Part shown: positions 7,260 to 12,111 of the stretch, piece after piece | Position numbering within the stretch: position 1 is the first letter of the stretch | How the letters are laid out: every line of letters starts with the position of its first letter | DNA from: a bacterium | Lineage (GTDB): Bacteria > Patescibacteriota > Minisyncoccia > UBA6257 | Direction of reading: 5' to 3' | Assembly: GCA_030673525.1 (NCBI GenBank) | Contig: DAOVIY010000011.1 | Coordinates: forward strand, 1-12,111 | Length of the DNA: 12,111 nucleotides | Program-made: the position numbers and the translations under genes | Notes under the pieces: generated by a model | Told to the model about the DNA's origin: nothing | Seen by the model: the letters and a program-made list of their open reading frames with translations, nothing else | Databases searched by the model: none

Positions 7260-7604
7260 TTAGAGTTTTAAATCCTCAACAATATCATCTGCAGCTTTCT
7301 CTGCTTCTTTTGATGAATCAGTTCTAGCCTCTCGACTTACCCTTGAAGAACCTTCAGGCTCTTCAATCTTGAGGTTAACTCTGGCTTTATTCTTTGCTCC
7401 AGCTACTTTCAAAATAGTCCTTAATGCTTTGGCCATTGAGCCCTGACGGCCTATGATTTGAGCCATATCTTCAGGATCTACTTTTAAAGTAAGGAGTACA
7501 CCCATTTCATCTACTTTTCGCTCTACTTTTACTGCTTTAGGATTACTTGCGATGCTTTTAACTATAAATTCGAGCAATTGTTGATCTACATGTGTTTCTG
7601 CCAT
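7260..7604 (-). CDS. khpA: KH-domain RNA-binding protein, KhpA-like (YlqC family)
   Basis: A 114-residue small RNA-binding protein. The core (about 8-80) matches the KhpA/YlqC type of single KH domain: LLEFIVKSI, the VKVERKVDEMG strand, and the RNA-contacting GxxG loop GRQG at 52-55 inside IIGRQGSMAKALRTIL. In other bacteria KhpA partners with KhpB (Jag) and binds many RNAs; in Firmicutes it lies in the rpsP-trmD region, which fits its place beside trmD here. Typical members are about 75-80 residues, so the last 30 or so residues form an extra tail, rich in Glu, Lys, Ser and Ala and probably disordered or helical. The ATG at 7604 is well placed relative to the domain, but no Shine-Dalgarno is visible. 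It has its own promoter, a structured 5' leader and a terminator, so it looks like a separate transcription unit. Confidence 0.9.
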   Translation of the reverse strand: MAETHVDQQLLEFIVKSIASNPKAVKVERKVDEMGVLLTLKVDPEDMAQIIGRQGSMAKALRTILKVAGAKNKARVNLKIEEPEGSSRVSREARTDSSKEAEKAADDIVEDLKL

Positions 7605-7641
7605 AATTTCAGAATTAATATTTTCTTAACTTAATAACTAA

Positions 7642-7670
7642 AGTAGCTATCGACCGATCTCTTAGCCACT
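7642..7670 (-). promoter_or_regulatory. Stem-loop at the 5' end of the predicted khpA leader
   Basis: On the minus strand AGTGGCTA (7663-7670) pairs with TAGCTACT (7642-7649) as an 8-bp stem with one G-U pair and a 13-nt loop. The loop holds the near-palindrome ATCGGTCGAT, which offers an alternative smaller hairpin. With the promoter at 7682-7710 the transcript would start near 7675, so the hairpin would be about 5 nt from its 5' end. It may protect the mRNA or be a protein-binding site; function is inferred. Confidence 0.4.
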
Positions 7671-7681
7671 GGATAATTTTT

Positions 7682-7710
7682 ATTTTAAAGCACTCAAAAA
7701 AGAAAGTCAA
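7682..7710 (-). promoter_or_regulatory. Candidate sigma70 promoter for khpA
   Basis: On the minus strand a -35 TTGACT (7705-7710) and a -10 TAAAAT (7682-7687) are separated by exactly 17 bp; each hexamer matches consensus at 5 of 6 positions. It lies 14 bp after the smc stop and about 80 bp before the khpA ATG. It is the best promoter match seen in this window and separates khpA from the rpmF-nusB-rnc-smc operon. Confidence 0.6.
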
Positions 7711-7724
7711 GTAAAATGAATAAA

Positions 7725-9830
7725 TTATTCTCCTGCTAAAGCCTCCGCTTCTTCTAATTTTAATGAAAAAAGCTGGGAACTGTTATTCTCTGATAAAGTT
7801 ATTCCGTAAATTATTTGAACAGCATTCATAGTCATTCTGTTATGAGTAATGATAATAAATTGAGTATTTTTAGTAAGTGCTTTTAAGATTTCAGAGAAAT
7901 GAGCACTATTCTCTTCATCTAAAGCCGCATCAATTTCATCCACAACAACTAATGGGGAATTAGACTGATTAACTAAGGCAAAAAGAAGACAAGCAGTAAT
8001 TAGAGTTTTTTCCCCGCCAGAAAGCATATCAATCCCTTTTAATCGTGTTTTTGGAATATTAATTTTAATATCAACCCCCCAGACAACATCATGATTATCA
8101 AATTCTTGTTTAACCTGAATTAATTTAGCTGAACCGCCCTTAAATATAAGTTGAAAATAATGATTAAATTCTTCATTTATTCCATTAATCGCTTTGTTAA
8201 ATTTCTCTTCTATTTGATTATTTAATTCTTTTATCAAAGTATTAAGATCTTCCACCCCTTTATTCAGATCCTCAATCTGCTGGTTCAAAAAATTATAACG
8301 ATTAGAAACATCTGTGTACTCATTCATTATATTTTCGTCTTCTGCGCCTATTTCTGATAATTCCTTCTTCCTTCGCCAAATTTTATTTTCTAAAGCAGAG
8401 AGCTCTTCCAAAGGAACTAATTGCGCGTTTTTTTCGTTTTGATAGAGTTTTTCAATTTCTTGAAATTCAAATCCAGCCTCCCCTAATCGCCTCTTAAAAT
8501 CTTGCATGCGCAAACGAAATTTTTCATTTAAAATTTCCTCTCTCTGTAATTCCCTATACAATTTTTCCTTTTTTTCCCTTTTTGACTCTATTTCTTGAAA
8601 TTTACTTCTAAAATCCAAGCCCCTTTTATTTAATTGATCCTGCCATTTACTCAATTGTTTATTTTTTCCATTTATCTCTTCTTCGATTTTCTCCAGGCTT
8701 TTCTTAATTTCTTTAAGATTTTCTTCCTTTTTTTCTTCCTGACTTTCAGAATTAATTATAGTATTCACATCTTGAATTATATTTTTTATCTCTTTTTTTA
8801 TTTTCTCTAAACTGGAAAAACTTAATAAAGATTGTAATTTTTCTTTAATAGCAAAAATCCTCTTTTCAAGAGATTCTCCTGTAATATTGAATTTACTACC
8901 TACTTCTTTTCTTCCTAAAACCCTTAATTGAGTTGATTTTTGGTTTTGAAAATCAATAATTTGCTGGGTAATATCTTTTATTTTGATTTCCAGGCTTTTA
9001 TCAGATTTTTCATTTGATAGACCAATCTCTTTTTCTTTTTCCCTAATCTCATTTTCCAAAACCTCAATATCTTTTTTAATTTTATCAATATCAAGATGTG
9101 GATGAGTATCTTCTTGCAGGGTTTGGTGATAGATATTAACAAAGTATTTTTTTTCTATTTCCAACAATTTCTCCTTGATTTTTTCCCTCTTTTCCCAACG
9201 ACTCACCTGTCTTTTTAAGGAGCGCAGATGAGGAAGAATCTCTTGCTGAAGGGCTTGAGCCTTATCCAAATTAATTAAAGTATTTTCTAGCTTTCTTTTC
9301 GCTTCTTCTTTTTTTATCTCCAGGTTTTTTAATCCCAAATTTTCTTCCAACATCATTCTCCTTTCTCGAGAAGAAACTTTTAAAATATCGCCAATAGATC
9401 CTTGGTTAATTATAAAAAGGCCTTTTAGTCCTAATCTAGCCGCAGCCAGTACTTCAACAATATCCTTTAGACGACAAGATTGATGGTTTAAAAAATAACT
9501 ATTATTATCTTCTTTATCAATTCTTCTTAAAATACTTAACTCGGAAACTTCTAAAGGAAAATTCTTTTTGCTGTTATCAAATATTAATTCCACTTCAGCA
9601 AATCCAGCAGAAGAGTCTTTATTTTTACCTAAAAAAATTAAATCCCTGCCTTTTTCTGCACGTAGATTTTTAAAACTTTGTTCTCCAAAGGCCCAACGAA
9701 CAGCATCAACAATATTGGATTTTCCAGAACCATTTGGGCCAACAATCGCTGTAAAAAGACAAGGAAAATCCAAAACAGTCTTTCCTGAAAAAGATTTAAA
9801 ATTCTTTAAAATAATACGCTTTAAAAACAT
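7725..9830 (-). CDS. smc: Short SMC-like chromosome partition ATPase without a recognisable hinge
   Basis: An SMC-family ATPase of 701 residues from the ATG at 9830, chosen because MFLKRIILKNFKSF matches the SMC N-terminus and begins 10 bp after the rnc stop. An ATG at 9881 would add 17 residues inside rnc. Head motifs are complete: Walker A GPNGSGKS (31-38), Q-loop INQGSIGDIL (Gln143), ABC signature LSGGEK (603-608), Walker B LVVVDEIDAALDEE (Asp631, Glu632) and the H-loop His663 in IIITHNR. Between the two head halves lie charged coiled-coil stretches. Ordinary bacterial SMC is about 1,190 residues with a glycine-rich globular hinge of about 150 residues in the middle; here that is missing, and only a short helical stretch (about 317-363) stands at the apex. 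There is no CxxC, so it is not a Rad50 zinc hook. rnc next to smc is a familiar order. ScpA and ScpB are not in this window. Confidence 0.9.
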   Translation of the reverse strand: MFLKRIILKNFKSFSGKTVLDFPCLFTAIVGPNGSGKSNIVDAVRWAFGEQSFKNLRAEKGRDLIFLGKNKDSSAGFAEVELIFDNSKKNFPLEVSELSILRRIDKEDNNSYFLNHQSCRLKDIVEVLAAARLGLKGLFIINQGSIGDILKVSSRERRMMLEENLGLKNLEIKKEEAKRKLENTLINLDKAQALQQEILPHLRSLKRQVSRWEKREKIKEKLLEIEKKYFVNIYHQTLQEDTHPHLDIDKIKKDIEVLENEIREKEKEIGLSNEKSDKSLEIKIKDITQQIIDFQNQKSTQLRVLGRKEVGSKFNITGESLEKRIFAIKEKLQSLLSFSSLEKIKKEIKNIIQDVNTIINSESQEEKKEENLKEIKKSLEKIEEEINGKNKQLSKWQDQLNKRGLDFRSKFQEIESKREKKEKLYRELQREEILNEKFRLRMQDFKRRLGEAGFEFQEIEKLYQNEKNAQLVPLEELSALENKIWRRKKELSEIGAEDENIMNEYTDVSNRYNFLNQQIEDLNKGVEDLNTLIKELNNQIEEKFNKAINGINEEFNHYFQLIFKGGSAKLIQVKQEFDNHDVVWGVDIKINIPKTRLKGIDMLSGGEKTLITACLLFALVNQSNSPLVVVDEIDAALDEENSAHFSEILKALTKNTQFIIITHNRMTMNAVQIIYGITLSENNSSQLFSLKLEEAEALAGE

Positions 9831-9840
9831 AAAAGATATC

Positions 9841-10539
9841 TTATTTCCATTTCTTCTTAGACAAAGCTTTTTTAGCGGCATTTACTTCTGCTTCCTGTTT
9901 GGAATAACCTTCGCCTTGAGCAATAAATTCTTTGTTAAGATATACACCAACCTGAAATTGCTTTAAATGGTCTGGCCCCCAACTTTCTAATGTTTTATAA
10001 ATTGGAGTAATACTTAAATTCTTCTGGCTTTTTTCCTGAAATACGCTTTTTGGATCTTTATATGATTCAGTTTCTAAAATTCTTTCTGTTTTTGATAAAA
10101 TATGTTTCTGCACAAATTTTTTAGATTCATCAAAACCCTTATCTAAATAAATAGCCCCTACAATTGCTTCTACAGTATTAGCTAAAAAATATGGATGGGC
10201 TTTTTCCAATTCATGTTTTTCTCCCTTGGAAACTAAAAGATATCTTTTCAAATTTAATTTATCAGCTACGTCTAATAAAGAATCACTATTTATTAACGCT
10301 GCTCTTAGGGCTGTTAATTCCCCTTCCATTAGCTTTGAAAATTCTTTAAATAAATATTCGGCAACAATCAAACCTAAAATTGAATCTCCTAAAAATTCTA
10401 ATCTTTCATTATGCCCTATTTCCCGCCATTCTTTATTCTCATTCAAAAAAGACCGGTGAGTTAATGCCCGTTTTAATAAATCTAAATTATTAAATTCTAA
10501 TCCTAGAATTTTTTCAATTTTGCGAAAATCAATCTTCAT
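9841..10539 (-). CDS. rnc: Ribonuclease III
   Basis: RNase III cuts double-stranded RNA, including the rRNA precursor. I start it at the ATG at 10539 (232 residues, MKIDFRKIEKILG), preceded by AAAAGG and overlapping the end of nusB by 11 bp; the longer frame from 10578 adds 13 residues deep in nusB. The catalytic domain has the signature NERLEFLGDS (44-53; Glu45, Glu48, Asp52) and EGELTALRA (Glu72). The second acidic motif reads LANTVEAIVGAIYLD, with Glu124 kept but Asn121 where E. coli has metal-binding Asp114. A C-terminal double-stranded-RNA-binding domain (about 161-230) carries DPKSVFQE, GPDHLKQFQV and GEGYSKQEAE. Length is normal. It belongs to the rpmF-nusB-rnc-smc cluster, pairing with NusB in rRNA synthesis and maturation. 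Confidence 0.97.
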   Translation of the reverse strand: MKIDFRKIEKILGLEFNNLDLLKRALTHRSFLNENKEWREIGHNERLEFLGDSILGLIVAEYLFKEFSKLMEGELTALRAALINSDSLLDVADKLNLKRYLLVSKGEKHELEKAHPYFLANTVEAIVGAIYLDKGFDESKKFVQKHILSKTERILETESYKDPKSVFQEKSQKNLSITPIYKTLESWGPDHLKQFQVGVYLNKEFIAQGEGYSKQEAEVNAAKKALSKKKWK

Positions 10540-10981
10540 TATCCTTTTCTTTTTTATGAATAACCTCTTCCATCTCACGATAAACTGTCCCTAATACTCC
10601 GTTTACAAAACGGCGCGAAGAATCACCACCAAAAGTTTTAGCTAATTCTACACATTCATTAATAGCGACTTTTGGAGGGACTTCTCTTGAATCAGCAAAT
10701 AACAATTCAAAAATTCCAATTCTTAGAATATTTCTATCAATAATATTAATTTGACCCAATGGCCATTCAGGAGCTCCAGAAAGAATTAATTTATCCAATT
10801 TATCCCATTGACTCAATATGCCGCTTAAAAGCTCTTCTGGATATTCTTTATTAGATAGTCCATCACCCAATGATTTCAAGTTTCTTTGAAATATTTCCTT
10901 TACATCTTTATTTTGTTTCGAAAAATCCCATTCATAAAGAGTTTGTAAGACAATAGAGCGAGAAAGATGTCGAGAGCCCAT
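10529..10981 (-). CDS. nusB: Transcription antitermination factor NusB
   Basis: NusB binds boxA RNA together with NusE (ribosomal protein S10) and supports antitermination and folding of rRNA transcripts. The 150-residue protein has the all-helical NusB layout: an N-terminal basic start GSRHLSRSIVLQTLYEWDF, then IDRNILRIGIFELL (about 81-94), VPPKVAINECVELAKTFG (about 101-118) and SSRRFVNGVLG (about 120-130), all typical of the family. The C-terminus is a short Lys/Glu/Asp tail. It begins 24 bp after rpmF with no obvious Shine-Dalgarno, and its last codons overlap the rnc start by 11 bp (stop TGA), so translation of rnc is probably coupled to it. Confidence 0.96.
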   Translation of the reverse strand: MGSRHLSRSIVLQTLYEWDFSKQNKDVKEIFQRNLKSLGDGLSNKEYPEELLSGILSQWDKLDKLILSGAPEWPLGQINIIDRNILRIGIFELLFADSREVPPKVAINECVELAKTFGGDSSRRFVNGVLGTVYREMEEVIHKKEKDNED

Positions 10982-11005
10982 ATGAAAAAGTTTAAAGTTT
11001 AAAAT

Positions 11006-11239
11006 TTAATCCTTTTTTTCTATTTCTTTTTGCTTTAATTTCTTCTCCTTCTTTGAAAGTCCTTTTAACACATCAATAACTTCCTTCTCTTTATAATAAC
11101 CACAAAAAGGACAAACACGATGAGGCATTATCATTTCTTTACAATGAGAACATTTAATAAAATTAAGCGGCTTAAGAGCCATGTGAGATCGGCGTTTATT
11201 AGTTCTGGAACGTGTATGATGACGAGCAGGAACACCCAT
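11006..11239 (-). CDS. rpmF: 50S ribosomal protein L32 (bL32)
   Basis: Zinc-ribbon protein of the large ribosomal subunit. I start it at the ATG at 11239 (77 residues) because MGVPARHHTRSRTNKRRSH matches the family's basic N-terminus; an in-frame TTG at 11254 would add five residues with no family match. The zinc site is C30-x2-C33 and C43-x2-C46 within PHRVCPFCGYY. The protein carries an extra tail of about 20 residues (59-77), almost all Lys, Glu and Gln, beyond the usual end of about 57-60 residues. First gene of the rpmF-nusB-rnc-smc cluster; whether it shares the ileS transcript is unclear, as no convincing promoter was found in the 99-bp gap upstream. Confidence 0.95.
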   Translation of the reverse strand: MGVPARHHTRSRTNKRRSHMALKPLNFIKCSHCKEMIMPHRVCPFCGYYKEKEVIDVLKGLSKKEKKLKQKEIEKKD

Positions 11240-11257
11240 AAAAATAAATTGCAACTG

Positions 11258-11281
11258 TTAATTGTTAGTTATTAATTGTTA
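11258..11281. repeat. Short AT-rich direct repeat between ileS and rpmF
   Basis: TTAATTGTTA occurs twice on the plus strand (11258-11267 and 11272-11281), a 14-bp period with GTTA between. It lies in the 99-bp gap between rpmF and ileS. It could be low-complexity spacer or a binding site; no convincing promoter or terminator is visible in this gap. Confidence 0.4.
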
Positions 11282-11338
11282 ATTACTATTAGTTTTAGTT
11301 TTAAAAGATTAACACAAAGAGCCTCTAAGGGCAAGAAT

Positions 11339-12111
11339 TTAATTAGTTTTTTCTAAGCTGATATTTATCTTCCTGCCATCTAATATTACCTCCCCCTTAA
11401 AATCAAAATCTTCAATTTTATCCCAAATAATCTTTTCTATGCGCAACCCTTCTTTCATTTGTTTCTCATTCTTTTTTAATAATTCTATGATTGAGCTTTC
11501 ACCTTGAAAACAAATGATTATTTTATCAGAAGAAAATAATTTGGATTTTTGGCGAATAATCTGAATCTGCCTAAAACAATCACGGATTATGCCCTCTTCT
11601 TTGAGCTCTGGCGTAATTTCAATATCTATTTCAACTTCCTTTTCTAATTTATTATCAAAAATAACTTGTTTAACATTCACCTCGTCTTTAATCAACTGCA
11701 GTAATTCTTCTTTATCTTTTAATTCATAATCTTTAATTCTTAATTCATTTAATGGCTGCCTCACTTTTATTCCTGCATAAGATCTTTCTGAGAGAGCCAA
11801 TGAAGCAATTTCTCGAATTTTTTCCATATCTTCTTCTAAAGTTTTATCGATTAATTTTTTATCAATCTCAGGATAATCACAAAGATGCACTGACTCTGGG
11901 TCTTTTTTATCTTTTAAACTTTGATAAATTTGTTCGCTAAAAAATGGCGTAAATGGAGCTACTATTTTACTTAAATTAAATAAAACATACCTCAAAACTT
12001 GTGATGCTTCTTTTTTCTCTTTACTATTTTTAAACCTCTGCCTAGATCTTCTTAAATACCATGTTGAAAGATCATTAATAAATTTTTCTACAGGCCTTAT
12101 TGCTTTTAATA
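11339..12111 (-). CDS. ileS: Isoleucyl-tRNA synthetase, C-terminal part (5' end outside window)
   Basis: Charges tRNA-Ile with isoleucine. Only the last 256 codons are present, reading in from the right edge without a break. The stretch around 12020-12080 reads FINDLSTWYLRRSRQRF, the start of the anticodon-binding domain, followed by LSKIVAPFTPFFSEQIYQSL. Further on come YAGIKVRQPLNELRI, a DEVNVKQVIF segment and LKEEGIIRDCFRQIQ. This last arrangement is typical of the longer, eukaryote-like IleS type found in some bacteria, not the E. coli type; accordingly no C-terminal Cys4 zinc finger is present. The catalytic and editing domains are not visible. Identity as IleS is firm; the type assignment is inference from the C-terminus. 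Confidence 0.93.
   Translation of the reverse strand, partial: LKAIRPVEKFINDLSTWYLRRSRQRFKNSKEKKEASQVLRYVLFNLSKIVAPFTPFFSEQIYQSLKDKKDPESVHLCDYPEIDKKLIDKTLEEDMEKIREIASLALSERSYAGIKVRQPLNELRIKDYELKDKEELLQLIKDEVNVKQVIFDNKLEKEVEIDIEITPELKEEGIIRDCFRQIQIIRQKSKLFSSDKIIICFQGESSIIELLKKNEKQMKEGLRIEKIIWDKIEDFDFKGEVILDGRKINISLEKTN

Noticed and set aside
7718..7730. Small palindrome GAATAA-A-TTATTC at the smc stop, considered as a terminator
   Set aside because: Only a 6-bp AT-rich stem with a 1-nt centre and no U-tract; too weak, and such sites are expected in AT-rich DNA.
7725..9830. RecN, Rad50 or SbcC identity for the SMC-like gene
   Set aside because: No CxxC hook, and the head motifs (KNFKSF start, GGSAKLI and the THNRMTMNA segment) match SMC proper; position next to rnc also fits smc.
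9831..9881. Longer smc start (ATG at 9881)
   Set aside because: The extra 17 residues overlap the rnc coding end and have no SMC similarity; the ATG at 9830 begins exactly at the conserved N-terminus.
11282..11338. Promoter for rpmF such as TTGCCC - 17 bp - TAATCT
   Set aside because: The -10 matches only 3 of 6 consensus positions; not better than chance in this AT-rich gap.

Overview
The window is a compact, AT-rich block of core bacterial genes, all on the minus strand. Read in the direction of transcription (right to left) the order is: ileS (3' part), rpmF, nusB, rnc, smc, a KH-domain protein gene (khpA-like), trmD, a small unknown gene, rpoB, and rpoC (5' part). No mobile element, CRISPR array, tRNA or rRNA is visible. 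TGA is used as a normal stop (trmD, nusB), so the code is standard. The AT bias, short intergenic gaps, weak Shine-Dalgarno signals, small RpoB (1062 residues), eukaryote-type IleS C-terminus and very short SMC all suggest a candidate phyla radiation (Patescibacteria) genome, probably Parcubacteria-like. That placement is inference from gene style, not from a marker search.

Right part (9830-12111): ileS ends and is followed by a 99-bp AT-rich gap. Next comes a tight cluster rpmF - nusB - rnc - smc (24-bp gap, 11-bp overlap, 10-bp gap), which reads as one operon joining a ribosomal protein, rRNA antitermination, rRNA processing and chromosome organisation.

Middle (6211-7725): directly after smc lies a strong-looking sigma70 promoter (TTGACT, 17 bp, TAAAAT) with a hairpin at the very 5' end of its predicted transcript, leading into khpA. 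khpA ends in a GC-core hairpin plus U-tract terminator. The loop of that hairpin also carries the -10 of a candidate promoter for trmD. trmD is coupled to an unknown 70-residue gene by an ATGA overlap.

Left part (1-6237): a 156-bp spacer holds two inverted repeats, an imperfect direct repeat and a candidate promoter (TTGACC, 17 bp, TATTAA). rpoB and rpoC follow, 14 bp apart. rplJ/rplL, the usual upstream partners of rpoBC, are absent here.

The genes form a coherent information-processing cluster: RNA polymerase (rpoB, rpoC), antitermination and rRNA maturation (nusB, rnc), ribosome and tRNA function (rpmF, trmD, ileS), RNA binding (khpA) and chromosome condensation (smc). No wholly new system is evident. 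The best leads are the SMC that lacks a recognisable hinge, altered conserved residues in RNase III, RpoB and RpoC, the unknown trmD-coupled gene, and the structured khpA and rpoB control regions.
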